From Methanonatronarchaeales archaeon (GTDB lineage Archaea; Halobacteriota; Methanonatronarchaeia; JAANXF01): a DNA stretch of 34,025 nucleotides. The notes under the pieces are model-generated. The model was not told the DNA's origin and did not search any database. It worked only from the letters and a program-made list of their open reading frames with translations. This document shows, piece after piece, positions 7,597 to 14,535 of the stretch. Position 1 is the stretch's first letter. Every line of letters starts with the position of its first letter. Made by a program: the position numbers and the translations under genes. The stretch spans positions 1 to 34,025 of the forward strand of contig JAANXF010000003.1 of the NCBI GenBank assembly GCA_018263395.1. The letters run 5' to 3'.

Positions 7597-7648
7597 GGAC
7601 CTCAACAACTAAGGGAGCTCCAGAAAAACGGCTGGGGAGAGCACTCAC

Positions 7649-9001
7649 ATGACCGACACCAAGATCACTCTGAAGGAATCCGAGATACCGACCAGGTGGT
7701 ACAACGTCCAGGCCGACATGCCGGAGCCCCTGGAGCCCTACCTCAACCCGGGGACGAAGGAACCCGTCACGCCGGAGGACCTTCAGCCTATTTTTCCCGG
7801 TGCCCTCATAGAGCAGGAGGTGAGCCGCGACAGATGGGTCACGATACCTGAGGAGGTCCGCGACATCTACAAAACGTGGCGACCGAGCCCTCTCTACCGC
7901 GCTAAGAACCTTGAGGAGGAGCTCGAAACCCCGGCGAAGATTTTCTACAAGTGGGAGGGCGTCTCGCCGCCAGGGAGCCACAAGCCCAACACGTCCGTGG
8001 CTCAGGCGTACTACAACCGGGAGGCCGGAATCGAGCGCCTGGCCACCGAAACCGGAGCCGGGCAGTGGGGCTCCGCCCTCAGCTACGCCGGCACCCACTT
8101 CGACCTCGACATCTCCGTCTACATGGTGAAGGTGAGCTACGAGCAGAAGCCCTACCGCCGCATAATGATGGAGACCTGGGGCGCAGAGGTAACGCCCAGC
8201 CCCTCGGAGAAGACGCAGGCCGGAAGGAAGCTCCTGGAGAGGGACCCCGACACCACGGGCAGCCTCGGCATCGCCATCTCGGAGGCAGTGGAGGACGCCG
8301 CAACCCGCGACGACACGAACTACTCCCTCGGGTCCGTCCTGAACCACGTCGCCCTGCACCAGACCGTAATCGGGCTGGAGGCGAAGAAGCAGCTCGACAA
8401 GGTGGGCGAGTACCCCGACGTCGTGTACGGAAACGTCGGGGGAGGTTCCAACTTCGCCGGCATAGCGTTCCCGTTCGTGAATGACCGGTTCGACGGCGAG
8501 GACGTGGAAATCGTCTGCTGCGAACCCACCGCCTGCCCCACGCTAACGAAGGGACTGTTCCGGTACGACTTCGGGGACACCGCAATGATGACGCCCCTGA
8601 TGCCGATGTACACCCTGGGACACGACTTCGTGCCGCCCGCCATCCACGCCGGGGGACTCAGGTACCACGGCGACTCGCCGCTCGTATCGAAGCTGTACCA
8701 CGACGGCCACCTGTCCGCCGAGGCCTTCTACCAGAACCCGGTGTTCGAAGCCGCGGAGCTCTTCGCACACACCGAGGGCCACATCGTGGCACCCGAGGCG
8801 GCACACGCAGTCAAGGGAGGAATAGACCAGGCGAAGCGGTGCGCAAGGACCGGGGAGGAGAAGACCATCCTGATCGGAAACAGCGGCCACGGGCACTTCG
8901 ACCTCGCCGCCTACGACGAGTATCACCAGGGCAACCTCGTCGACTACGAGTACCCCGAAGAACTCGTCAAGGAGTCCATGGAGAAGCTGCCGGAGGTGTG
9001 A
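7649..9001 (+). CDS. trpB2: tryptophan synthase beta-like protein TrpB2
   Basis: The 450-residue PLP enzyme has the long N-terminal extension and insertions of the TrpB2 subgroup rather than TrpB1 (about 400 residues). The PLP-binding lysine is K112 in the motif [19 protein letters not shown] and the phosphate-binding GNVGGGSN are both present, and the C-terminus has GNSGHGHFD. TrpB2 condenses indole with serine to give tryptophan (or acts with phosphoserine in some archaea) and usually does not pair tightly with TrpA. No trpA or other trp gene is nearby, consistent with a stand-alone indole-salvage role. The ATG 7649 start is preceded by a long palindrome-bearing leader. Confidence 0.95.
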   Translation: MTDTKITLKESEIPTRWYNVQADMPEPLEPYLNPGTKEPVTPEDLQPIFPGALIEQEVSRDRWVTIPEEVRDIYKTWRPSPLYRAKNLEEELETPAKIFYKWEGVSPPGSHKPNTSVAQAYYNREAGIERLATETGAGQWGSALSYAGTHFDLDISVYMVKVSYEQKPYRRIMMETWGAEVTPSPSEKTQAGRKLLERDPDTTGSLGIAISEAVEDAATRDDTNYSLGSVLNHVALHQTVIGLEAKKQLDKVGEYPDVVYGNVGGGSNFAGIAFPFVNDRFDGEDVEIVCCEPTACPTLTKGLFRYDFGDTAMMTPLMPMYTLGHDFVPPAIHAGGLRYHGDSPLVSKLYHDGHLSAEAFYQNPVFEAAELFAHTEGHIVAPEAAHAVKGGIDQAKRCARTGEEKTILIGNSGHGHFDLAAYDEYHQGNLVDYEYPEELVKESMEKLPEV

Positions 9002-9430
9002 TCGTAGGTTGGTCAGAAAGGGGCCGTGAGACATAGTCTCTGGTCCCAGTGTACTCTGACCTATTGTATTTCATCAGAAAAGTTGGCCGCCTTGGATTGG
9101 TCAGTCGTGTATGTAGATTGGCCAGCCAGATGTGATCCTTCTTCAGATGGGAATCGAACTTTTGGCGCTATTTTTTGAGCATGTATTATTAGTGCTGTGT
9201 TGAATAACTCCCTGACCTTACTCTTCTCTAAACGTTTTAGTGAGTTGCTCAGGCTGCTTTCTCCAATTTGGAACCCTGTTCGATGTAGATCTCACTCCCC
9301 CGCACCACTCGTCGTTGCACCCTGACTAATCCCTCTACAACTTGCGTCCCCTCCAAGAGACAGGAGTTAGTAAGTAAATAATGGGGGTAGCCGTATATCT
9401 TATACGACCAACCCACTTATTTAACACAGC
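9002..9430. other. gene-free 429-nt stretch at the left edge of the AT-rich island
   Basis: No credible ORF on either strand. Base composition drops sharply from the GC-rich trpB2 side. GAGAC-ATA-GTCTC (9028-9040), a short hairpin 27 nt after the trpB2 stop, may mark its 3' end. TTGGTCAG occurs at 9009-9016 and 9097-9104, with a near copy (ATTGGCCAG) at about 9116. A stretch on the minus strand near 9147-9165 contains GTTCGATTCCCAT, which resembles a tRNA T-loop, but the arms do not pair. No attachment site can be proven. Confidence 0.5.
9393..9405 (+). promoter_or_regulatory. symmetrical TATA element before the PsbP-like gene
   Basis: GTATA-TCT-TATAC is a 13-bp interrupted palindrome centred 32 nt upstream of ATG 9431. 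It can serve as a TATA box and its symmetry would also suit a repressor dimer. Confidence 0.5.
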
Positions 9431-10348
9431 ATGAATAACAGTCAATTAGCAAAAGCGGCAAGGATCAGTAGTATTTTAGTTATATCTTTATTATTTGCAT
9501 TTCCACTAAATATCACTTACAGTCCAACAAATATAACCGGTACAATTCTGGGGGTGCTGGCTCGATTCACCATTACCTACCTGATTCTAACGCTGATTCT
9601 AAGATATCTCTCCTCTAAATACGGGAGATTTAACGAAGAAGAGAAACCAGAAGAACTTCCATTTAGAATGGTTCCTTTTAGTTGGGATAATTTGTTTAAG
9701 AAAGGTAGCAGAATAGAGAGTCTCTTTTTAGGCGGTTTGACAGCAATCAACATCCTAATACTAATTATATTTATGTTTTTCATATTGTTGGGAGTATCCG
9801 GTTCTATAGCTCAGTATAATGAGATTTCGAATCTACCACATAAAGAAGAAGGATTTCCTAAATACGAGAAAACATCCCGGTTCGTTGATAGTGATAACAA
9901 TATCTCTCTTCAATACCCGAACGGTTGGGCCAAAGATGAAGTGCCCTCAATTGATACACAAATTACAAATGCAAGAGCAGGAATAGATCAATCCGTTTTA
10001 TTTTATCGGGGTGAATTCACTGACCAAAAGTATCCCCCGATGATAGTAATTGTTGTTTATGAATCCAATAAATCATACACATATAATGAATTTTTATATA
10101 GTGCAAGGCCAGACTTAAAAAATGAAATTAACTCGCCAGACGAATACTTTACCAACACAAAGTATTTTGATAAAGTTTATGTGGTCCACGGCGTAGACAG
10201 TCAATCAGGCCTAGAGAAGAAACTCTATCTCTTTAAAGACAAAAATAGGTGGATTATGATTAACTATGCCTCACCTCCCAAACAATTCAGTGAGTTTTCC
10301 CATCAAGCGACATATATCGCCCATCACCTAAAAATAACTAATCAATAA
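9431..10348 (+). CDS. membrane protein with C-terminal PsbP-like domain, AT-rich
   Basis: This 305-residue protein has three or four hydrophobic segments in its first 125 residues (about 12-28, 38-60, 98-124), then a soluble domain from about residue 140. That domain begins with DNNISLQYPNGWA, the 'xIxxxYPxxW' opening of PsbP-like/lipoprotein folds found in many archaeal surface proteins, and continues with beta-rich Lys/Tyr/Asn-rich sequence. Codon choice (AAA, ATA, AAT, TTT) is far more AT-rich than the flanking genome, so it was probably acquired. The start is ATG 9431, just downstream of a symmetrical TATA element. No enzymatic motif is visible; function is unknown. Confidence 0.75.
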   Translation: MNNSQLAKAARISSILVISLLFAFPLNITYSPTNITGTILGVLARFTITYLILTLILRYLSSKYGRFNEEEKPEELPFRMVPFSWDNLFKKGSRIESLFLGGLTAINILILIIFMFFILLGVSGSIAQYNEISNLPHKEEGFPKYEKTSRFVDSDNNISLQYPNGWAKDEVPSIDTQITNARAGIDQSVLFYRGEFTDQKYPPMIVIVVYESNKSYTYNEFLYSARPDLKNEINSPDEYFTNTKYFDKVYVVHGVDSQSGLEKKLYLFKDKNRWIMINYASPPKQFSEFSHQATYIAHHLKITNQ

Positions 10349-10367
10349 GTTTTACAAAAGAATCTGA

Positions 10368-10544
10368 TTTTCCCCGGCACTACTACTCCTAACCCACTTA
10401 ACCAACTCCTACCTGTCGACCCAACCGAACTTCTGCCACTCCTTTCGTCTTTTCCGGTATTCCAAGAGGGAGGTCGCTATCTTCATCGTCGCGTTCCCCG
10501 TGGCCTTTATACTCTGGTTTGCTAAGATTGAAATGGGTCTTTAG
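10368..10544 (+). pseudogene. start-less remnant encoding a C-terminal membrane helix
   Basis: A frame open from 10368 to TAG 10542-10544 has no usable start codon. Its second half, from about 10450, is GC-rich like the host genome and encodes a basic stretch (FRYSKRE), then a hydrophobic helix (VAIFIVAFPVAFILWF) and KIEMGL. This looks like the tail of a host membrane-protein gene cut off when the AT-rich DNA arrived. The call rests on codon style only. Confidence 0.3.
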
Positions 10545-10552
10545 TAGGAATC

Positions 10553-10560
10553 GATATAAG
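10553..10560 (+). promoter_or_regulatory. TATA box for the first CAP gene
   Basis: GATATAAG lies 17-24 nt before GTG 10577, consistent with a leaderless or nearly leaderless transcript. Confidence 0.5.
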
Positions 10561-10576
10561 GTATGGGAGTGCAGAC

Positions 10577-11821
10577 GTGACCGAATGTTCTTTTTGCGGA
10601 AATCAAATTAGCAGCACCCTTCCTTATGTCTGTAACTTCTGTGACGAAAAACTCTGTGCGGATCATAGGTTGCCTGAGAATCACGATTGCATAAATCTCG
10701 ACGCCGTTAAAGGTCGATATTTCGACAAGAAAAAATTTCGATTCAAGCAGCCTGAAAATACTCCGGTAAAACACAAATCAAGCAAGAAGGTTCATAAAAA
10801 ATCAACCAGTAAAACAGGGGCTCGGAGCCAAAGGCCTGGAGGCAAGTCTTGGAAGATGCCTCTCCTAATTATAATAATATTAGTTGGAGCAATAGGTTAC
10901 GCGTACACCGGTGGTTACTTCGATTCTACGCTTGGATCACCTGCCATCTCTGACCCCGGTACATTGCCATCACCAACAAAAACTCCGATTCATTTTGATA
11001 CGGTGGATTTAGGAGTTGTAGCTGAAAATCCAGAGGAATTTCTTGATAACAGCATTGCCATTGAAGGAACCTTAGAAAAACGCCCTTTCGACCCGGATAC
11101 ACCTTACCAGCACATTTTGGTAGACGACACGGGAACAAGTGTAACGCTAAAACCGCATTCGTCATCTCTGCTAGAATTAGAGGGAGACTCCGTGACTGTG
11201 CGTGGAAGTATGTCAAAACAGCCCCTTCGCTCGGGAGGATACGAATACGTATTCGAAACGACGGAGCTCCTGAGACCAACTCCATCTCCATCTCCAACAC
11301 CTACGCCTACGCAAATTCCTGAGACAGAAACACCGCAATCAACAGATACCCCGGTGCCCACACATACACAGACAGAATCGGTGCAAGCACCTCGTTCGGT
11401 CGGGAATTTCGATGACAACAGGATTGAGGAAATGATTCACGAAGAAGTGAACCGTGCTCGGCAGGAACAAGGCCTCCACACCCTACAGTGGAGCCCCATG
11501 ATTCACTCCAACTCTGATAAGTGGAGCAAGGAGATGGCAAATAGTGACTACCTTTACCACGGTGGACTGGACACCCTTGAGTGTGGCACGATTAAAGGTG
11601 AGAACATAGCAAAGGCGTACGTGTACAAATCCCGCTACTCTTCTGGAGGGATAGCCGAATGGTACACAGAGGAAGAACTAGCCAAAACAATCGTAGATGG
11701 ATGGATGAACAGCGAAGGACATAGAAAAAACATCTTAAGGTCATCTTTCAGACGAGAAGGAATTGGGATATTTATAACGGAAGATGGAACTGTTTGGGCT
11801 ACGCAAGAGTTCTGCGGATAA
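10577..11821 (+). CDS. membrane-tethered CAP-domain protein with N-terminal AN1-type zinc finger and OB-like domain
   Basis: The 414-residue protein has four parts. Residues 4-38 form an AN1-like zinc finger (C4, C7, C19, C22, C27, H30, H36, C38). A Lys-rich linker leads to one membrane helix (about 94-112). An OB-fold-like beta domain follows at about 140-232 (EGTLEKR, HILVDDTG, VTVRGSM). After a Pro/Thr linker (235-270) comes a CAP/SCP-PR1 domain (about 280-414) with H328, GEN (341-343), GHRKNIL (381-387) and the final TQEFC. The expected topology is zinc finger inside, CAP domain outside. CAP domains bind lipids or sterols or act as secreted effectors; the archaeal role is unknown. The start is GTG 10577, since no ATG fits the zinc finger. 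GC content is lower than that of the flanks. Confidence 0.85.
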   Translation: MTECSFCGNQISSTLPYVCNFCDEKLCADHRLPENHDCINLDAVKGRYFDKKKFRFKQPENTPVKHKSSKKVHKKSTSKTGARSQRPGGKSWKMPLLIIIILVGAIGYAYTGGYFDSTLGSPAISDPGTLPSPTKTPIHFDTVDLGVVAENPEEFLDNSIAIEGTLEKRPFDPDTPYQHILVDDTGTSVTLKPHSSSLLELEGDSVTVRGSMSKQPLRSGGYEYVFETTELLRPTPSPSPTPTPTQIPETETPQSTDTPVPTHTQTESVQAPRSVGNFDDNRIEEMIHEEVNRARQEQGLHTLQWSPMIHSNSDKWSKEMANSDYLYHGGLDTLECGTIKGENIAKAYVYKSRYSSGGIAEWYTEEELAKTIVDGWMNSEGHRKNILRSSFRREGIGIFITEDGTVWATQEFCG

Positions 11822-11902
11822 ACCAATTTCAGATTATTAGGTTAGTTAGTGTGTCTCAAAATGGAGGGGCTAATGCACTTTCGAGTAGGGGACTCGGGTA
11901 CT

Positions 11903-12016
11903 CTAGAGCAACCCGGATCCACCGCTCTTCTCTGCTCGGTTGATGTAGTCTTTGAAGGCCTTAACAGCATCCTTGAAATTACCTGCCTCTATGGTCTTCA
12001 TCATAGGGTTGGACAT
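11903..12016 (-). CDS. possible 37-residue protein or gene fragment
   Basis: ATG 12016 opens a 37-codon frame ending at TAG 11903-11905. The product is a plausible amphipathic, helix-forming peptide (MMKTIEAGNFKDAVKAFKDY, then NRAEKSGG) reminiscent of a single TPR-like helix pair. Codon use is like coding DNA, but there is no clear ribosome site or TATA box. It may be a true small protein of the island or the 3' remnant of a longer gene. Function is not assignable. Confidence 0.35.
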   Translation of the reverse strand: MSNPMMKTIEAGNFKDAVKAFKDYINRAEKSGGSGLL

Positions 12017-12133
12017 TTCGAAGGGGGGTTGTTGGAACTAGTGTCAATTGTCAGTAATGATCTCGGCTATTTTTCTATCCCGTTCACAGGCCCTCCTTTC
12101 CTTTTTTTTAAGAGTCTATTTTCCTTCCTTTCT

Positions 12134-12138
12134 AAAAA
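12134..12138 (-). terminator. T-run terminator after the HNH gene
   Basis: The minus strand has TTTTT about 10 nt after the TAG at 12148-12150, the usual form of an archaeal oligo-T terminator. Confidence 0.4.
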
Positions 12139-12147
12139 CACCCAGCT

Positions 12148-12711
12148 CTAACTCCTCCTGGCTTGCTGGACCTTGTACTTCAATTCGTTTTTAGAGAGAG
12201 CTCCGCCGTGGGCCCTGTCGTGGCAGTTTGGGCATACGGCGATAAGGTTGGAATCGTTGTTGGTCCCGCCTTCTTCAAGGGGCGTGATGTGGTGAGCGTG
12301 GAGGCTTAGAGAGGTTCCTTTGGTGTCCGTCCCGCATGCCTCGCAGACCTCGTTAGCTCTCTCGTATTTTATCTCGTTCTTCTTCCTCTGGGTGAGCTCT
12401 TTCCGCCTCTGATTTGCCTGAGACTGGTTGGCGGGGTCTCTGTACGTTCTTCTATCTGTATTCAGGTCCGAGTCGGGCGGGGTGATGGGTGAGTCTTTTG
12501 AAAGGAAAGCAACACCCTCTTCCAATCCTCCTTGAGAGATTTTGTAACCGGTGACGAGGAAGATGAGTATACCGATGCCGGTAGATACAAGCCCAACATA
12601 AAGCAAAACCCCGTCGGGAGAGTTTTGGAGAATCACTGCTCCCACGATTAAGAGGAGTACACCTGCGCCCCAGATTGGAATAGGTTGATCTTCTCCGGCC
12701 AGCTGCTTCAC
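12148..12711 (-). CDS. membrane-anchored HNH endonuclease
   Basis: The 187-residue protein carries two N-terminal membrane helices (about 12-29 and 34-54), a charged Gln/Arg/Lys-rich linker (90-118) and a C-terminal HNH domain: C123-x2-C126, H138-A-H140-H141, N155, and C160-x2-C163-H164, all the residues expected for a zinc-stabilised ββα-metal nuclease. A short hairpin plus HNH would normally be soluble; fixing it to the membrane is unusual and suggests cleavage of DNA at the envelope or restraint until release. The start is GTG 12711 (there is no in-frame ATG nearby). It lies between two CAP-domain genes and is divergent from the second, with only 15 nt between them. Confidence 0.82.
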   Translation of the reverse strand: MKQLAGEDQPIPIWGAGVLLLIVGAVILQNSPDGVLLYVGLVSTGIGILIFLVTGYKISQGGLEEGVAFLSKDSPITPPDSDLNTDRRTYRDPANQSQANQRRKELTQRKKNEIKYERANEVCEACGTDTKGTSLSLHAHHITPLEEGGTNNDSNLIAVCPNCHDRAHGGALSKNELKYKVQQARRS

Positions 12712-12726
12712 CCATAAAAAGGTTGG

Positions 12727-13311
12727 ATGAAAGCAGTAAAAAGGGTTACTGTTAACTTAAGTATTGAACTGATGCATACTAGACAAGCCGTTGTGTCGTT
12801 CATCATCGGTGTAGTGACCGCCTGCGGCGTATATCTCCTTGAATGGCCCCTTGTGGCCGTATTCTCCACATCAGTTTTAGGCTATGTTGTGACGCGGATT
12901 TTGCTGGCAACCTATGGAAGGACCCAGTACTGGCTTCATCGAGGCACGCGTAGACTCTACTCCCGTTCGTGCCCAAAGTGCGGACAGTATATCTACCGTA
13001 TGCGAGGCGACTGGCTTCTCACTTGTCATCGTTGCGGCTGGCGTGCAGGTCTCCCCGTTGTCCGATGGTTGACTCAAAGCGTTCCTGCTCGACAATTTAG
13101 GCGGTCAGTCTCTCTGAAACGCTTGTTGATAGTCGGTATCGCGGGTATGCTGATATTTGGTAACGCAGCAGGTACCGCTTTAGTGAAAAAATCTCCGGTT
13201 GTGGAGGGGCTAGCAGATTCAGCAGAGTATATAGGGACGTTGTTCCTGAGCCGAAATCTCCCAAGGAGGAGGCTAAGGAAGCACTTGAAGAAATTAATCA
13301 AATTCGAATAG
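12727..13311 (+). CDS. second CAP protein, 5' part: membrane helices and zinc ribbon (frameshifted)
   Basis: This frame encodes two membrane helices (about 20-37, 41-60), a cytosolic zinc ribbon (C82-x2-C85 and C100-x2-C103) and a third helix (about 132-152). It then reads into a basic shadow sequence ending at 13311. At about 13222 the -1 frame takes over with a well-formed continuation (VYRDVVPEPKSPKEEAKEA) that leads into a CAP domain. One missing G (GAG-TAT read as GAG-GTA-TAT) would rejoin the two. The intact protein would have about 329 residues from ATG 12727, or 314 from ATG 12772. Domain order (zinc module, membrane helix, CAP) parallels the 10577 gene. Confidence 0.65.
   Translation: MKAVKRVTVNLSIELMHTRQAVVSFIIGVVTACGVYLLEWPLVAVFSTSVLGYVVTRILLATYGRTQYWLHRGTRRLYSRSCPKCGQYIYRMRGDWLLTCHRCGWRAGLPVVRWLTQSVPARQFRRSVSLKRLLIVGIAGMLIFGNAAGTALVKKSPVVEGLADSAEYIGTLFLSRNLPRRRLRKHLKKLIKFE
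12737..12743. promoter_or_regulatory. shared A/T box between HNH and second CAP gene
   Basis: TAAAAAG (plus) / CTTTTTA (minus) is 26-32 nt upstream of HNH GTG 12711. It is also 29-35 nt upstream of ATG 12772, an alternative start of the CAP gene. A single box may thus serve both directions, which favours the 12772 start. Confidence 0.35.
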
Positions 13312-13328
13312 AGGAGGGCCGGGAACCC

Positions 13329-13715
13329 TTGGAGTGGGACAACGACCTTTACGAGCTGGCTCTCTTCAGAGCCCAGGACATGTACGAAAGAGGGTACTTT
13401 GACCATATAGACCCTGATGGGAACTGCGTTAACCACTATAAGGGCAGATTTGGGTTTCAGGGATGGGATGTAGCGGAAAATATCTACATGAACACTGGGG
13501 TTTACGGATACGGTGATGCGTTCGATTCTTGGATGACAAGCAGAGGGCACAGATACAATCTGCTTTTTCCTCATAAGAAAGGTGCTATTGCTAAAAAAGG
13601 AGGCTACGTTGTCTTTCTTGGGGCGAATCACAAGGGATTCGGTAAGGAGTGTGCATCAGGAAAAGAGGGCAGAGAGTTCTGGAGGAACGCTCCTAGACAG
13701 CCATATGAAGAATAA
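13329..13715 (+). CDS. second CAP protein, 3' part: CAP/SCP domain
   Basis: This is the CAP domain of the frameshifted gene above; the frame is actually open from about 13222, and TTG 13329 is only the first start-like codon. It shows the CAP core: EALEEINQIRIEEGREPLEW (just upstream), ERGYFDHIDPDG with the cavity His, AENIYMN, WMTSRGHRYNLL with the second His, and a beta strand YVVFLGANHKG. Compared with the first CAP protein it is divergent and shorter. On its own the fragment would lack a membrane anchor. Convergent with the HicB-like gene, whose stop is 10 nt away. Confidence 0.65.
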   Translation: MEWDNDLYELALFRAQDMYERGYFDHIDPDGNCVNHYKGRFGFQGWDVAENIYMNTGVYGYGDAFDSWMTSRGHRYNLLFPHKKGAIAKKGGYVVFLGANHKGFGKECASGKEGREFWRNAPRQPYEE

Positions 13716-13724
13716 GGCAACGGT

Positions 13725-13940
13725 CTAAGGGACCTCGACCTCTGCCAGGTCCTCTCTGGGGAGTTCCTGGTTTTCGTCGTGGTAAAGCTCCAGGGCCTCA
13801 AGAGGGTTCTCCAGCGCCTCCTCCGGGGTGTCGCCCTGGCTCGCTACCGAGGTTTCGGGGTCCTTGGCGACCCACGCGACCGGGCCCTTCCATAACTGGT
13901 AAGGATGCTGCTCGTCCGGCTCCCTCAGTTCGACGGGCAT
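13725..13940 (-). CDS. HicB-like antitoxin, solitary
   Basis: The 71-residue protein contains the HicB signature: a beta sheet around GPVAWVAKDPETSVASQGDT followed by the helix PEEALENPLEALELYHDE. In type II toxin-antitoxin systems HicB neutralises the RNase HicA and represses the operon. No HicA-like dsRBD ORF lies on either side, so this copy is an orphan, as is common in archaea. ATG 13940 is chosen over the upstream TTG 13949 because the minus-strand TATA (TTAATATG, 13964-13971) is then at leaderless spacing. No separate DNA-binding domain is visible. Confidence 0.75.
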   Translation of the reverse strand: MPVELREPDEQHPYQLWKGPVAWVAKDPETSVASQGDTPEEALENPLEALELYHDENQELPREDLAEVEVP

Positions 13941-14020
13941 CAGGGACAAGGTACGTCCTTGGACATATTAAGCTGTCTGGGGACCTGAGCCACCCGGACT
14001 CCTGTGTCGTGGCGCTCTGC

Positions 14021-14089
14021 ATGGACGAGGATGCGGGACCGCTGGGGTTCGACGTAGCCATTTGGAAAGCGGTGGACGCCCGGAGGTAG
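14021..14089 (+). pseudogene. short 3' gene remnant
   Basis: ATG 14021 opens 22 codons (MDEDAGPLGFDVAIWKAVDA) to TAG 14087-14089. The same frame is open for some distance upstream (DSCVVALC before the ATG). The sequence has good GC-rich coding character but is too short for a domain; it is probably the tail of a deleted gene. The remainder of 13941-14181 holds only the HicB promoter and the operator at 14155. Confidence 0.25.
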
Positions 14090-14154
14090 GCATGGGTGTC
14101 TCCGCGGGAACCGGGCTACGGCAGCTTATATCTCCAACGGACTCCGGCAGCCTT

Positions 14155-14183
14155 ATGTATTAGAATTATGTAGTTTAATACAT
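14155..14183. promoter_or_regulatory. inverted-repeat operator overlapping the antitoxin start
   Basis: ATGTATTA (14155-14162) and TAATACAT (14176-14183) are perfect 8-bp inverted arms separated by 13 nt; the right arm contains the antitoxin start codon's first two bases. The position suits autorepression by the ribbon-helix-helix-like UPF0175 antitoxin. Confidence 0.6.
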
Positions 14184-14496
14184 GCCTGTTACGCTGTCCA
14201 CGCGGGTTGACGATGAACTCGCCGAGACCATTGACGAGGTTGCCCGCGCGGAGGGGATGGACCGGTCCACGGTGCTGCGTCGTTTCCTGTCGGAGGCGGC
14301 GAGGGACTGGTGCATAGAGAGTGCCCTGGCCGACTACGAGGATGGGAGGGTGACGCTCTGGGGAGCCGCCGAGAGGTGCGGACTGTCGCTGTGGGAGATG
14401 GCGGCGGAGGCCCGTGAGCGGGAGGTCCACGTGCCGTACACCCGGGACGAGTTCGAGAGAGATCTGGGGGCTCTGCGCTCCGGAGATATTGCTTAA
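14182..14496 (+). CDS. UPF0175 family antitoxin (ribbon-helix-helix)
   Basis: The 104-residue protein has an N-terminal ribbon-helix-helix (VTLSTRVDDELAETIDEVAR, then DRSTVLRRFL). It is followed by the UPF0175 C-terminal region in which DGRVTLWGAAERCGLSLWEM resembles a second helix-turn-helix. UPF0175 proteins are antitoxins of DUF3368 PIN-like toxins, and exactly such a gene follows 39 nt downstream. The toxin-binding part would be the C-terminal segment. The gene begins at ATG 14182 inside a perfect 8-bp inverted repeat, suggesting autoregulation. Confidence 0.85.
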   Translation: MPVTLSTRVDDELAETIDEVARAEGMDRSTVLRRFLSEAARDWCIESALADYEDGRVTLWGAAERCGLSLWEMAAEAREREVHVPYTRDEFERDLGALRSGDIA

Positions 14497-14535
14497 ACAT
14501 CTCTCCGCAGGAGAGGTGTGGAGCTGATAGGGCCG

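Larger units (their letters stand above)
7307..7648 (+). promoter_or_regulatory. 342-nt trpB2 upstream region with palindromes and a 17-codon leader ORF
   Basis: No gene of normal size is visible. A TATA-like GTTATTAAG (7318-7326) precedes a 17-residue ORF (7353-7406, starts MEDRYTSAALF) that looks well formed but is very short. Further down are a perfect 16-bp palindrome CGGGGAGTACTCCCCG (7503-7518) and an interrupted palindrome CGGTAC-CT-GTACCG (7583-7596). These could be operators or RNA hairpins controlling trpB2; the assignment is inferred. The 17-codon ORF has no Trp codon, so a classical Trp-attenuator peptide is not supported. Confidence 0.4.
11822..12147. other. 326-nt stretch between CAP and HNH genes
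   Basis: Mostly non-coding. It holds a 37-codon minus-strand ORF (11903-12016, listed separately), a plus-strand T8 run (12102-12109) that may end transcription from the CAP gene, and T5 on the minus strand after the HNH gene. No repeat or RNA gene is recognised. Confidence 0.5.

Noticed and set aside
9147-9165. tRNA-like T-loop sequence on the minus strand (possible attachment site)
   Set aside because: The flanking bases do not form a T stem or acceptor stem and no second copy was found.
11242-11255. 14-bp palindrome CGAATACGTATTCG in the first CAP gene
   Set aside because: It lies within a conserved-looking OB strand (YEYVFE) and can be explained by codon chance.
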